The notes beneath the pieces were generated by a model. The model saw only the letters and a list, made by a program, of their open reading frames with translations. It ran no database searches and was not told the DNA's origin. Source: Chitinivorax tropicus (GTDB lineage Bacteria; Pseudomonadota; Gammaproteobacteria; Burkholderiales; SCOH01). Taken from it: a stretch of 64,000 nt of DNA. The translations under genes were made by a program, and so were the position numbers. This document shows positions 36,287-45,555 of the stretch, piece by piece (within the stretch, counting starts at the first letter, position 1; each line of letters starts with the position of its first letter). Where the stretch lies: the NCBI RefSeq assembly GCF_014202905.1, contig NZ_JACHHY010000005.1, forward strand, positions 124,001-188,000, given 5' to 3'.

Positions 36287-37480
36287 GTGCATCGTTTACG
36301 TCTTTCCATATCTCAAGGGCCAGGTCTGGACGAGCCCCAGATCGATTGGGTGGTTACCCAGGCAGATGGCCGTGTGCTTGAGCGGGGCCAGGGCGACCCT
36401 GGCCATTATCGGCAGAGTCGATTCGTCGAATTGATTGTGCCCGCCGCCCAGACTTTGCATACCGAAATCACTCTGCCGACTACATCCCGCAAGCAAGCCA
36501 GCAAAGTGGCGGCCTTTGCGCTGGAAGAGCGTCTGATGACGGCGCCCGAGCAGGCCCATATCGCGCTGGGTGCGCCGCAGGACAGGCGTTTCCCGGTTGT
36601 GGTCATGGGCAAGCCACTCCTGAAGCGGTGCCTGGATGCCCTGCAGCAGCTGGGATTGAAGCCAGTCGCGGCATACAGCATGGCGGCCATGTTACCGGCT
36701 GGAGATACCAGCTGGCATGGTGTGATCGACCAGCAACAAGGCTATCTGCGAACTGGCCCGAACGAAGGCGTCAGCTTTGACCCCAGCAGCAGCCAGCTGC
36801 CCGCCGAGATCGTGCTGGCCTTGAAGCATGCCAGCCAGCCACCGGAAAAACTGGTGTTCCATGTGGGTGAGGGCGGCGTGCCAGCCGGATGGCATGCAAT
36901 CGGGGTGGCGATCGAATCCGCCCCGCTGCTGGATTGGGGGGCGGCTGGCGTGCATGATGGCGCGGTCAACTTGCTGCAGGGTGAGTTCGGCGGTGCACAG
37001 ACCATCGAGGTGGATTGGAAACGCTTCAAGCCAACCCTGTGGCTGGCTGGGATTGCATTGGCAATCTATATGGGCGCCACCATCATGGATTGGGGCATGT
37101 TGTCGGCACAACGGAAAAGCCTCAACAAGCAGATGGAAGCCGAGCTGCGGAAGGTGATGCCCGTCGGGCCGATCATTGACCCCTTGGCACAAGCCAAACA
37201 ATTGATCGTCAAAGCACCCGATGCCCGTGCGCCAGCGCCGGAGAGCCTGATTGGTCGCTTGCTGCCGCTGGGGCCGTTGTTGGGCGATGCGACCGCCATC
37301 CGGCTGGATTACGGCCCGGGTGGGTTGAAGCTGGACTGTAAAGTGGCCAGTCAAGCGGTGGCGGATGCCTTGCTGCAGCGCCTGAAGACCGCCAATCTGC
37401 CAGCCAAACTGGAATCGGTCACGGCGGCTGATAGTGGTGGCATGGTCGCTAAATTCACCATTGCGGGAAAAGCCCAATGA
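36287..37480 (+). CDS. gspL: Type II secretion protein GspL
   Basis: 397 residues from GTG at 36287. A cytoplasmic actin-like region comes first (LRLSISQGPG, GQSRFVELIVPAAQTL-type strand with KVAAFALEERL). Then there is one membrane helix near 253-272 (LWLAGIALAIYMGATI) and a periplasmic ferredoxin-like end (GGLKLDCKVASQAVADALLQRL). GspL recruits the GspE ATPase to the membrane. It overlaps gspM by four bases. Confidence 0.92.
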   Translation: MHRLRLSISQGPGLDEPQIDWVVTQADGRVLERGQGDPGHYRQSRFVELIVPAAQTLHTEITLPTTSRKQASKVAAFALEERLMTAPEQAHIALGAPQDRRFPVVVMGKPLLKRCLDALQQLGLKPVAAYSMAAMLPAGDTSWHGVIDQQQGYLRTGPNEGVSFDPSSSQLPAEIVLALKHASQPPEKLVFHVGEGGVPAGWHAIGVAIESAPLLDWGAAGVHDGAVNLLQGEFGGAQTIEVDWKRFKPTLWLAGIALAIYMGATIMDWGMLSAQRKSLNKQMEAELRKVMPVGPIIDPLAQAKQLIVKAPDARAPAPESLIGRLLPLGPLLGDATAIRLDYGPGGLKLDCKVASQAVADALLQRLKTANLPAKLESVTAADSGGMVAKFTIAGKAQ

Positions 37481-37944
37481 AAGCGCAATTACTTCAATTC
37501 TGGCAGCAGCGCGAGCCGCGTGAGCGCTTGATCCTGATGATCGGCGGCATATTTTTGCTGATTGCTTTGTTGTATGCCCTGATCTGGGACCCGATACTGG
37601 CCGAGCGCAAGCGATTGACCCGTATGGTGCCACGGATGCAGCAGGATCTGGTCGAGCTGAAAGGTATTGTCGAACAGGTCAAGGGCATGCCGGCCAAGGT
37701 CGGGAAGCAGCCTGTGCAGACCGCACTGGAAAACACACTGCGGGCCGCTGGAATCAATGACCTGCAGGTGAGTGGCAATGCCAGCCAGGCCAATGCCGAT
37801 ATCAAGCAGGCATCGTTTGCCGCGTTGACGACCGCCCTTGCCAGGCTGCACGACGAGCAAGGCATCGACGTGACCACGCTGCAGGTGGATGCATTGCAGG
37901 ACCCTGGACAGGTGAAGGCGCAGTTGCAGGCGGTTCGTCCATGA
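37477..37944 (+). CDS. gspM: Type II secretion protein GspM
   Basis: 155 residues. A short cytoplasmic start with REPRERLILMI leads into a membrane helix (GGIFLLIALLYALIW), then a coiled segment and a small periplasmic domain. GspM partners GspL. ATGA overlaps join it to both gspL and gspN. Confidence 0.92.
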   Translation: MKAQLLQFWQQREPRERLILMIGGIFLLIALLYALIWDPILAERKRLTRMVPRMQQDLVELKGIVEQVKGMPAKVGKQPVQTALENTLRAAGINDLQVSGNASQANADIKQASFAALTTALARLHDEQGIDVTTLQVDALQDPGQVKAQLQAVRP

Positions 37945-38669
37945 TCCGTAAGATCCTTGTGATCGCCCTGTTGTACCTGCTGTTCCTGGTGTCCACCGCC
38001 CCTGCCAGCTTGTTGCCAATGGTGTTGGATAAGGTGCTGCCTGGTCGGATCGGGCTGATCGGGTTGTCCGGTAGTATCTGGCAGGGACATGCTCAGCAAC
38101 TGACATTGGATGGACAGGTGCTGGCTGACAAGCTGGACTGGTCACTCTCTGCCTGGCGCCTGCTGACAGGCCGATTGGGCATCGACCTGCAAGCCACGCA
38201 GGGCAAGGCAAAAGTGGTGGCCGATACTGATTCGATTTTACTGAAGGAGACGCAGCTGTCCCTGCCGTTGCCGCTGCTGGGTCAGGTAGTCAAACCCATT
38301 GGCCTGTACCAGCTGACAGGGCAAGGTGCGCTGAATACGCAGCAGTTCGAGTGGGATCGTGGCGTGGCCAGCGGTGAGCTGGTCATTGAGTGGCGCCAGG
38401 CGGCATCTGGTATGGTGTCGCTACCGACGCTGGGCGACTATCGACTGGAGGCCAAAGCAGGGCCGCGTGGTTTCAGTGGCAAAGTCAGCACTTTGTCCGG
38501 CGCCCTGAATGTCAGCGGTGATGGCACCTGGTCGCAGAAAGAAGGGCTGTCGGTTCACCTGCAGTTACGGCCTGATCCTGCACAGGCTGCGGTGTTGCGC
38601 CCTTTGCTCTCCGTCGCGGGCCAGCCTGCTGCCGACGGTACTTATTATCTGAACACCTCGTTGAAATAA
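37941..38669 (+). CDS. gspN: Type II secretion protein GspN
   Basis: 242 residues. An N-terminal membrane anchor (ILVIALLYLLFLVSTAPASLL) is followed by beta-rich repeats with GLSGSIWQGHAQQLTLDG, the typical GspN phrase, and LRPLLSVAGQPAADGTYYL near the end. GspN is an optional T2SS component of unclear function, present in many beta- and gamma-proteobacteria. It ends this operon; gspC, gspD and gspE do not follow. Confidence 0.9.
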   Translation: MIRKILVIALLYLLFLVSTAPASLLPMVLDKVLPGRIGLIGLSGSIWQGHAQQLTLDGQVLADKLDWSLSAWRLLTGRLGIDLQATQGKAKVVADTDSILLKETQLSLPLPLLGQVVKPIGLYQLTGQGALNTQQFEWDRGVASGELVIEWRQAASGMVSLPTLGDYRLEAKAGPRGFSGKVSTLSGALNVSGDGTWSQKEGLSVHLQLRPDPAQAAVLRPLLSVAGQPAADGTYYLNTSLK

Positions 38670-38793
38670 ATTGAACTAAGTCAGTTTGCCGTGGCCGAAG
38701 TATTCGCCTGTTGATATAGTGGTGGCTCGGGCCAGTCAACCCCTGTCAACTGAATCCAGGCAAATAACATCTTCCCAACGGTGGCTCACTGAC

Positions 38794-39675
38794 ATGAATC
38801 CTTCCTCACTTGATGCATTGCCCTATATCAAACAGACCGAGTCCGCAGATGGTCTACCCTTGATCGAGATCGATCACCCGATGTTTCAGGCATTGCTGAC
38901 GAAGCAAGGTGCGCAGTTGTTGCAGTTTCAGCCACGCGGTGGCCAGCCATTGCTGTGGATGTCATCGAACGCCATTCTGAAGCCGGGCAAATCGGTCCGG
39001 GGCGGTATACCAGTCTGTTTCCCTTGGTTTGGCCCCCATCCCACGCAGCCGCAGTTGCCGCAGCACGGGTTCGCGAGAACGCTCCCCTGGCGGTTGGAGA
39101 TGGCTCAGGCGGATGCGATGTCTATGCGCTTCTGCTTCATGTTGCAAGATGACGAGCAGACCCAGGCGCTGTGGCCGCATCGTTTTCAGGCTCGACTCAC
39201 TTTTGCTTTCAGTGTCGAGTGCGAGCTGTATTTCGAGGTGGAGAATCTGGACACACAGCCATTTGAGCTGAGCTACGCCTTGCATAGCTACTTCCCGGTC
39301 AAACAGATTGATCAAGCGTCAATCAGCGGTCTGGATCAGCTCAATTATCTGGATAAGGTCTCGGGCTCACAGCGTAAGCTGCAAGCCGGGCCTGTTGTGT
39401 TCGCCGGAGAGGTTGACCGGATCTATCTCCACACCGAGCAACCCATGCAGATCCATGAGCAAGGGCGGCCTGCCATCAATATCGAGTCAGAGGGTTGCCG
39501 GAGCACGATCGTGTGGAACCCAGGTGCGGAAAAATGCGCCCAGATGGCGGATATGCCCGATGCCGGTTATCAGCAGATGGTGTGTGTAGAGTGTGGCAAC
39601 GCAGCGGACAATACGCTACAGCTGGCTCCTGGCGAGCGGCATCGTGCCCGCATGGTCATCCGTGCTGCGGGCTGA
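38794..39675 (+). CDS. Glucose-6-phosphate 1-epimerase / D-hexose-6-phosphate mutarotase
   Basis: 293 residues from ATG at 38794. It has the aldose-1-epimerase fold of the YeaD group: GAQLLQFQPRGGQPLLWMS, VRGGIPVCFPWFGPH, QHGFARTLPW (catalytic His), LSYALHSYFPV and VWNPGAEKCAQMADMPD with VCVECGN. It interconverts anomers of hexose-6-phosphates in the cytoplasm. It is separated from gspN by 124 bases and is likely transcribed on its own. Confidence 0.93.
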   Translation: MNPSSLDALPYIKQTESADGLPLIEIDHPMFQALLTKQGAQLLQFQPRGGQPLLWMSSNAILKPGKSVRGGIPVCFPWFGPHPTQPQLPQHGFARTLPWRLEMAQADAMSMRFCFMLQDDEQTQALWPHRFQARLTFAFSVECELYFEVENLDTQPFELSYALHSYFPVKQIDQASISGLDQLNYLDKVSGSQRKLQAGPVVFAGEVDRIYLHTEQPMQIHEQGRPAINIESEGCRSTIVWNPGAEKCAQMADMPDAGYQQMVCVECGNAADNTLQLAPGERHRARMVIRAAG

Positions 39676-39716
39676 CCCCTGCCCGCTGCTCGATGTAGCA
39701 GGGCGGGTGCCGGTTG

Positions 39717-40862
39717 TCATTCACCGATATCCAGCAGCCTGCGGACAACCTGATTGAATGCGGGTATCCATTCCCGCCCGAATTGCCCATCGCATGCATT
39801 GATTTCGGTGATGGCGCGGATGATCGACCGTTTATGATATCGGTCGCCCCGTTCATGAGTCATCGCCTCAAAGGCATCGACAATGGCCAATAGCTGCGCC
39901 CCTGGGCTGATCTGCTCGCCTTTCAGCCCATTGGGGTAGCCCGTCCCATCGATGCGCTCATGGTGTTCCAGCACCATTTGCGCCGCTGCCTGCCAGCCTG
40001 CCATCCGCTTGAGCATTTCCGAGCCGATCACCGGATGTGTTCGCATCTCGCGCAGCTCCATATCAGTCAATTTGCCTTGTTTCGCCCAGATGTTTTCTGA
40101 CAAAAAGACCATGCCTACATCGTGCATGTAGAGCGCGCCTTCCAGCTGCACAGGATCAACAGGGTGACCGGCTGCCGCGTTGGTGTCCAGCGCCAATGGC
40201 AATAGGCGGCTGGTGCGGCTGTCCCAGAAAGGGGAGCGACGGTCGGTCAGGACAGATAGTTGCCGAAAATACTGTAAATCGGCCTTGGCGGGGTGGTCGG
40301 CTTCGTTTGCCAGTATCGATATCGCGGAGACATGGGCTGGTGTGGGGGGCGCATTGGATGTGTCTGTTGGCGGGGTGACTTCGTGGCCACTCAGCAGATG
40401 GATCAGCCTGGCCGCCAGTTCATCCGCCTGTTGAGGCGGGGTTCTGGCCAGGGTGCGCAGACCATTGGCGATCTTGACCAAGTCCAGCCCGTCCAATGCG
40501 CGGTTGGCAGCGGCGGCGTCCGCCGCTTGTTTCAGGCGATCCACACCCAGCAGCAGCACCTCCGCGAGTGCCGGGGTGAAATTCAATGCACAAGCTCGCA
40601 CCGAGCCCATGACATCTTCCAATGGATGGGCAAAATCGACCAGAAACTGCAATTGACACATGGCCGCATTGCTTTTCAGCGTGTGCAGACCACGGAACAG
40701 CGTATGAATATGACTATTATCATTGGGGTTGCGTAGCAGGAGATTGACATGGCGCTCAATCTCGTGCTGGGTTTCCTCAAAGGCATCTCGATAATCTTGC
40801 AATGCCTCGGGGTTCAGCTCCGCCAGCTGGGCTTTCAGATTCTGGTCGATCATGGCAGGCAT
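39717..40862 (-). CDS. HPt domain fused to an HD-GYP-like domain with altered metal site
   Basis: 381 residues. Residues about 20-125 form a histidine phosphotransfer bundle with FRGLHTLKSNAAM, where the His would be phosphorylated. Residues about 195-375 resemble an HD-GYP domain: ALYMHDVGMV, RTHPVIGSEML, LEHHERIDGTGYPNGL, AIVDAFEAM. Two usual features are changed: the early His of the HSxRV-type motif is absent (DSRTSRLL instead), and HDxGK is HDVGM. Cyclic-di-GMP hydrolysis may therefore be weakened or lost. HD-GYP is more often coupled to a receiver domain than to HPt. ATG 40853 is an alternative start. Confidence 0.75.
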   Translation of the reverse strand: MPAMIDQNLKAQLAELNPEALQDYRDAFEETQHEIERHVNLLLRNPNDNSHIHTLFRGLHTLKSNAAMCQLQFLVDFAHPLEDVMGSVRACALNFTPALAEVLLLGVDRLKQAADAAAANRALDGLDLVKIANGLRTLARTPPQQADELAARLIHLLSGHEVTPPTDTSNAPPTPAHVSAISILANEADHPAKADLQYFRQLSVLTDRRSPFWDSRTSRLLPLALDTNAAAGHPVDPVQLEGALYMHDVGMVFLSENIWAKQGKLTDMELREMRTHPVIGSEMLKRMAGWQAAAQMVLEHHERIDGTGYPNGLKGEQISPGAQLLAIVDAFEAMTHERGDRYHKRSIIRAITEINACDGQFGREWIPAFNQVVRRLLDIGE

Positions 40863-41203
40863 CTCAAATTAGGTTCCGGTGATATGGCCTCATCACCTGT
40901 GTCAACCTGCGCGCTGGCTTGTGCTGGTGCAGCAAGCTAGGTGCATGGCTCACCATGCGGTGCGCTTTGCAACTAGGCCCAGGTCGCACTGGCCAGCGTT
41001 GGTCACAAAATCGTTTCAACAGAACCTAGTAGCTGCTTCAGTTTGGTATGCCGATGAGTGTTATGCAAATATCGAATGACGACCCTGTCGATAGCGGGGA
41101 TGGATGAGGGTGTCCAATCTGCCCGCCAGGGAGGGGACTCCAGCGCTGGAGCCGGGCCGGCAACGACAGAATCTGCACGCGATGCCAGGCCCGTGGTGCT
41201 GCC
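40863..41203. other. Gene-free region
   Basis: 341 bases between the HPt/HD-GYP start and the end of the DUF2917 gene. No gene, strong hairpin or clear promoter was recognised. Confidence 0.4.
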
Positions 41204-41467
41204 TCATTCTGTACGTGGAGACGGGATGCCATTGAACGCTGAAGGCCGCTTGAGCAAGGTCGGATGCTCAACTGTAATCGTGCTGTGGGCCAGGGGCTCG
41301 ATCACCGCCATATCCTTGCCATGTAGCTGGTAGCGTTCCCCGCATTTCAGCACGATATCTTTACCTGATTCCGTCAGCCAGACCATGCCACGTGTGCAGG
41401 TAATGACAGCTGCTTGGCCGTCATTCAGCTTCAATACAGTCTGCAACGCAAGTTGGAAGGTTTTCAT
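41204..41467 (-). CDS. DUF2917-family small protein
   Basis: 87 residues from ATG at 41467, preceded by AGAGGAG. The core LKLNDGQAAVITCTRGMVWLTESGKDIVLKCGERYQL is a small cupin-like beta fold known as DUF2917; the G-x-VWLTESG phrase is its hallmark. Function unknown. In many Burkholderia-type genomes such a gene stands divergent from a MocR-type regulator, exactly as here, which suggests the regulator controls it. Confidence 0.82.
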   Translation of the reverse strand: MKTFQLALQTVLKLNDGQAAVITCTRGMVWLTESGKDIVLKCGERYQLHGKDMAVIEPLAHSTITVEHPTLLKRPSAFNGIPSPRTE

Positions 41468-41551
41468 GGTGTGGCTCCTCTCAGGTGATTGACCAGCTTC
41501 CAGCTGGTGAAACACATGGTAAGGTTTCAATGACAACAATATCAGCCGCAG

Positions 41552-41624
41552 ACTGTTGTGTTTTTTGGGGGTACAGTGCAACCTCAATGCATACTGTTAT
41601 GCTCAGGTAAACGGTGAACTGTTA
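41552..41624. promoter_or_regulatory. Repeated ACTGTT words in the DUF2917/MocR control region
   Basis: ACTGTT occurs at 41552, 41593 and 41618; the last two are extended to ACTGTTA and are 25 bases apart. MocR-type regulators often bind direct repeats near their own promoter, so these are candidate operator half-sites. The core is short and chance is possible. Confidence 0.35.
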
Positions 41625-41672
41625 CTGGCTGGTTGCGTTGGTATTGAGGACACTGTGGGCAGGAGGGATGTC

Positions 41673-43124
41673 ATGACTGTTGAAAAAAGCGGGTTGCTAT
41701 ATGAATCACTGGCCAGTGAAATCGCCGGTATGATCGCCAGTGGGGCAATGAAGTCGGGCGATAAATTGCCATCGATCCGCAAGCTGTCCAGCCAACGTGA
41801 TGTCAGCTTGTCAACGGTGATCCAGGCCTTTCGCGTACTGGAGGATCGAGGGTTGATCGAGGCGCGTCCTCAGGCGGGTTTCTATGTGCGCCGCCCAGCG
41901 ATCCATTGGCGAGAGCCCGCCATCACCCAGCCCGCAGCCACCCCTTGTGAGGTCGAGATCGATGAACTACGGTGGCAGATTCTGTACCTGTCGCAACGAG
42001 GCGAGGGGGCTGCGCTGGGGTGTGCGGCCATCGACCCGGACTTGTTCCCCAATCAGACATTGCAACGGATTCTGTCCTCTACCGCGCGCAGACATGCGCG
42101 CATGATCGGCTCGTACGCGTTTCCGCCTGGCAATGCCCAATTACGGCGTCAGATTGCACGACGTTCGTTCGAGTGGGGCGGCTTGTTGCGCCCGGACGAT
42201 CTCGTCATCACCAATGGCTGCATCGAAGCGCTATATCTATGCCTGCAGGCGGTGACTCGTCCAGGCGACGTGGTGGCAATCGAGTCGCCTGCATATTTCG
42301 GCTTGTTGCAGCAATTGGAGAGCTTCAAGCTCAAGGCGTTGGAGATCCCGACTCATCCGGTGACCGGCATTTCGTTGGATGCACTGGAGATGGCGATGCG
42401 TACCAGCGATGTCAAGGCTGTAGTGGTGGTAGCAAACTTTTCCAACCCATTGGGAAGCCTGATGCCCGAAGAGAACAAGCGGAAATTGGTCGAGCTGCTG
42501 GCCGAGCGCGATATCCCATTGATTGAAGATGATATCTACGGCGACTTTCATTTCTCCGACCAGCGCCCTCGCCCCGCCAAGGCTTTTGATACCACGGGTA
42601 ATGTGCTCTATTGTTCATCGTTCAACAAAGTGCTGGCGCCTGGGTTCCGGGTAGGGTGGGTAGCGCCGGGCCGATATTATGCAACGGTGCAGAATCTGAA
42701 AATGATCAGCTCCATGTCCACCCCCGAGTTGTTGCAGCTCACCCTCGCGCAATTTGTGGAAAGTGGTGGGTATGACCACCACCTCCGCAAGTTGCGACGT
42801 TCGGTGGAAGGACAGCTCCACAAATACGCTGACACCATCTTGCGTTACTTTCCAAGTGGTGCGCGGTTGACTGTTCCGCAAGGTGGGTACGTGCTGTGGA
42901 TTGAATTCCCAAGGGGATTTGACAGCGTCGCCTTGCTGCGCCGATCCATTGTCGAAGACATCCCTTTCGCACCCGGCGTGTTGTTCTCAGCCAGCCAGGA
43001 TGCGTATGGCCATTGCATGCGCATCAATTGTGGTCTGCGGTGGTCCGCCAAGGTCGAAGCGGCATTGCAACGATTGGGAGACTTGGCCAAGGAGCAGCTT
43101 GCCTTGCAGCAAATCCCACACTGA
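41673..43124 (+). CDS. MocR-type regulator: GntR-like DNA-binding domain fused to aminotransferase-like domain
   Basis: 483 residues from ATG at 41673, with AGGAGG six bases upstream. The N-terminal winged helix is YESLASEIAGMIASGAMKSGDKLPSIRKLSSQ and VSLSTVIQAFRVLEDRGLIEARP. The rest is a fold-type I PLP domain: GSYAFPPGNAQLRRQIARR, ITNGCIEALYLCL, NFSNPLGSLM, IEDDIYGDFHF, and CSSFNKVLAPGFRVGW with the PLP Lys in SSFNK. MocR proteins sense PLP or amino compounds and usually control nearby genes. Its divergent neighbour is DUF2917. Confidence 0.93.
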   Translation: MTVEKSGLLYESLASEIAGMIASGAMKSGDKLPSIRKLSSQRDVSLSTVIQAFRVLEDRGLIEARPQAGFYVRRPAIHWREPAITQPAATPCEVEIDELRWQILYLSQRGEGAALGCAAIDPDLFPNQTLQRILSSTARRHARMIGSYAFPPGNAQLRRQIARRSFEWGGLLRPDDLVITNGCIEALYLCLQAVTRPGDVVAIESPAYFGLLQQLESFKLKALEIPTHPVTGISLDALEMAMRTSDVKAVVVVANFSNPLGSLMPEENKRKLVELLAERDIPLIEDDIYGDFHFSDQRPRPAKAFDTTGNVLYCSSFNKVLAPGFRVGWVAPGRYYATVQNLKMISSMSTPELLQLTLAQFVESGGYDHHLRKLRRSVEGQLHKYADTILRYFPSGARLTVPQGGYVLWIEFPRGFDSVALLRRSIVEDIPFAPGVLFSASQDAYGHCMRINCGLRWSAKVEAALQRLGDLAKEQLALQQIPH

Positions 43125-43511
43125 TCTGTCGGCGGCTGATTCAGGGTGCGCTGTATTGTGCGGGGGCCTGGGCTGCAAGCAATGGGATGGATCCGCATGC
43201 GGTGTACCGTGTTTTGGGCTTACGGCTCACTAATGACCAACGGCAGCCATACGGATCATGCCAGTAGAGCAAGGGGGGCATACAGACCATCCACATCAGC
43301 GCCAGACATATTCAAACACCTGGTTGATGCCATGACTTGAGGGCTGCTTACCGGGTCCTCTCAAAACAAACCCTTGCACTGGAGCCCGGTCCTGGCTTGG
43401 TGGTGACAATAGCTTGTGTTGGATTCACATGCCGACGCTGTATAAGCCGCAGCCAACCCTGGAACGCAGGTGTAGGTCGAATTGCGAACCAAGCAACTCA
43501 ATTGCATCAAC
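43125..43511. other. Gene-free convergent region
   Basis: 387 bases between the ends of the MocR-type gene and the exported protein gene. No coding feature and no clear terminator hairpin were recognised. Confidence 0.4.
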
Positions 43512-43937
43512 CTATTGCATGGCTGGTGGCAACACACCGGTCTCCCGGTAGTCGATTGCGATGGCTCTCCCGTCTTTGAGGCCGCAGCGGATCTCCAGCG
43601 CAGCCCACTGCGTGCCTTGCTGACGTTTTCTGGCAATGGCCTTGAAGGTGACCAACTTATCGACCTTGCGTGGCTTGATGCGACTGAAGGATTGATTGAA
43701 CGGGACAATGCTGGCAGATTGATAACTGGGGACATCTTTTTGATCGGAATCCACATAGCCAACACGATCATAGGGCTTGCTCTTGCTGATGACATCATCT
43801 ACCACCGCCATACAGGTAGGCATGTATTCAGGCATGCCTTCCAAGGTCTGGTAATAGGCAACACGCTTCTCATAATTGTTGGCCTGGGCCAGGCTCGCAA
43901 GCGCCAGCAAGATCAATCCGCCTATTGTGAATTTCAT
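43512..43937 (-). CDS. Small exported protein of unknown function, coupled to recX
   Basis: 141 residues with a signal peptide [18 protein letters not shown]. The mature part has MPTCMAVVDDVISKSKPYDRVGYVD, KVDKLVTFKAIARKRQQG, and a final WAALEIRCGLKDGRAIAIDY. The last two strands, an RC-containing one among them, look like a small beta sheet with one possible disulphide between the Cys residues near 42 and 117. The start overlaps the recX stop by four bases (ATGA) with GGAGG nearby, so it is read with recA-recX. No family could be named. Confidence 0.7.
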   Translation of the reverse strand: MKFTIGGLILLALASLAQANNYEKRVAYYQTLEGMPEYMPTCMAVVDDVISKSKPYDRVGYVDSDQKDVPSYQSASIVPFNQSFSRIKPRKVDKLVTFKAIARKRQQGTQWAALEIRCGLKDGRAIAIDYRETGVLPPAMQ

Positions 43938-44404
43938 TCATCCTCCAGATTCCGCAAGATTTTGAGGATGACATCATAGCCGAAGCCACGGCTCTGTAAA
44001 AATCGTACTTGCTTCGCTTTTTCCTTATCTGTTTGAGGCTGATGGCCAAATTTGCGCAGCCACAATGCTCGGGCAACCGCCAGATCATCCTGCTCGACGG
44101 CGGCCAGCTCGGCTTGAATCACCTCGCTGGCCACGCCTTTTTCCCGCAGTTCCTGACGAATCCGTCTCAGACCGACTTGCCCTTGCCGATGTCGCACCAC
44201 TTGCTCTGCAAAGCGGGTGTCGGATAGCCACCCTTCGCCATGCAATTGTTCCAGCAGCGCATCTACTTCATCACGATTGTCAGTCAAACGGGCGAGTTTC
44301 GCGGCCAGCTCCGCACGTGAGTGTTCCCGACGGGCGAGCAGACGCATTGCCCGCTCACGCAGCGAGGCAGTCTGATCAGAACGCGGGCTCATCCTCTGAG
44401 CCAT
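43934..44404 (-). CDS. recX: RecA regulator RecX
   Basis: 156 residues of three-helix repeats: [65 protein letters not shown] and [19 protein letters not shown]. RecX binds RecA filaments and limits their activity. ATG at 44404 or ATG at 44392 could be the start; both lie inside the 3' end of recA, so translation is coupled to it. Confidence 0.93.
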   Translation of the reverse strand: MAQRMSPRSDQTASLRERAMRLLARREHSRAELAAKLARLTDNRDEVDALLEQLHGEGWLSDTRFAEQVVRHRQGQVGLRRIRQELREKGVASEVIQAELAAVEQDDLAVARALWLRKFGHQPQTDKEKAKQVRFLQSRGFGYDVILKILRNLEDE

Positions 44405-45422
44405 CTGCTGCGTCTACATTGGCAAAAGTTTTGTTGACGCCAGCGGCATCACGGATCTTGTTCTCGATTTCCTGCGCAATGGCAGGATTTTCGCGTAGAT
44501 ATTCGCGGGAATTGTCTTTGCCTTGGCCAATCTTGCTGCCGCCATAGGAGTACCAGGCTCCTGCCTTCTCGACGATCTTGTATTGAACGCCCAATTCGAT
44601 GATTTCACCTTCGCGTGAAATTCCTTCTCCGTAGAGGATGTCGAACATGGCTTCGCGGAAGGGGGGGGATACCTTGTTTTTGACCACCTTGACACGGGTT
44701 TCGTTGCCGATGACTTCTTCGCCCTTCTTGATCGACCCGACCCGGCGGATGTCCAGGCGCACCGATGCATAGAATTTCAGCGCATTGCCGCCAGTGGTGG
44801 TTTCCGGGTTGCCGAACATCACGCCGATCTTCATCCGGATCTGGTTGATGAAGATCACCAAGGTGTTGGTGCGCTTGATGTTGGCGGTCAATTTGCGTAG
44901 GGCCTGGCTCATCAAGCGGGCTTGCAGGCCGACATGGCTGTCACCCATTTCACCTTCGATTTCCGCCTTCGGCACCAAGGCTGCTACGGAGTCGATCACG
45001 ATGATGTCCACCCCGCCAGAGCGTACCAGCATGTCGGAGATTTCCAGTGCCTGCTCGCCTGTATCAGGCTGGGAGATCAACATTTCGGGCACATTCACAC
45101 CCAATTTGGCTGCATAGGTCGGGTCAAGTGCATTTTCGGCGTCGATGTATGCTGCCACGCCACCCATTTTTTGCACTTCGGCCACTACTTGCAGGCACAG
45201 GGTGGTTTTGCCGGAGGATTCCGGACCATAGATTTCGATGATACGACCTTTGGGCAGGCCGCCCACACCCAAGGCCAGATCGAGGCCGAGCGAGCCGGTG
45301 GATACAACCTGCAAATCGTTTTCGATCTGGCTCTCGCCCATTTTCATGATCGAGCCCTTGCCGAACTGCTTCTCGATCTGCGCCAGAGCGGCGGCGAGCG
45401 CCTTGTTCTTGTTGTCGTCCAT
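44376..45422 (-). CDS. recA: Recombinase RecA
   Basis: 348 residues from ATG at 45422 ([13 protein letters not shown]), chosen over ATG 45431 because AGGAC would be too close to the latter. Walker A is [21 protein letters not shown] and [24 protein letters not shown] (DNA loops L1 and L2) are intact, and the acidic tail ends EDEPAF. It promotes homologous strand exchange and LexA cleavage. A promoter with an overlapping LexA box lies 72-107 bases upstream. Confidence 0.99.
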   Translation of the reverse strand: MDDNKNKALAAALAQIEKQFGKGSIMKMGESQIENDLQVVSTGSLGLDLALGVGGLPKGRIIEIYGPESSGKTTLCLQVVAEVQKMGGVAAYIDAENALDPTYAAKLGVNVPEMLISQPDTGEQALEISDMLVRSGGVDIIVIDSVAALVPKAEIEGEMGDSHVGLQARLMSQALRKLTANIKRTNTLVIFINQIRMKIGVMFGNPETTTGGNALKFYASVRLDIRRVGSIKKGEEVIGNETRVKVVKNKVSPPFREAMFDILYGEGISREGEIIELGVQYKIVEKAGAWYSYGGSKIGQGKDNSREYLRENPAIAQEIENKIRDAAGVNKTFANVDAADGSEDEPAF

Positions 45423-45493
45423 CTGCGTCATGTCCTATGAAAAGTCAATCAATTACGAGATAATCGCCATGGCGCATCCGGCGCCAGCAAAGG

Positions 45494-45509
45494 CTGTATA
45501 TTTATACAG
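45494..45509. promoter_or_regulatory. LexA (SOS) box upstream of recA
   Basis: A perfect palindromic ends motif CTGT-ATATTTAT-ACAG, the consensus recognised by LexA in beta- and gamma-proteobacteria. It covers the -10 element of the recA promoter, so LexA binding would block RNA polymerase directly. Confidence 0.92.
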
Positions 45510-45529
45510 AAATTATACTGAACGTGCAA
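45501..45529 (-). promoter_or_regulatory. recA promoter
   Basis: On the minus strand, TTGCAC (45529-45524) and TATAAA (45506-45501) are separated by exactly 17 bases, a good sigma-70 promoter. It points to recA and overlaps the LexA box. Confidence 0.85.
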
Positions 45530-45555
45530 GTTGTTCCGTTTGCTTGCCCGTCGAT

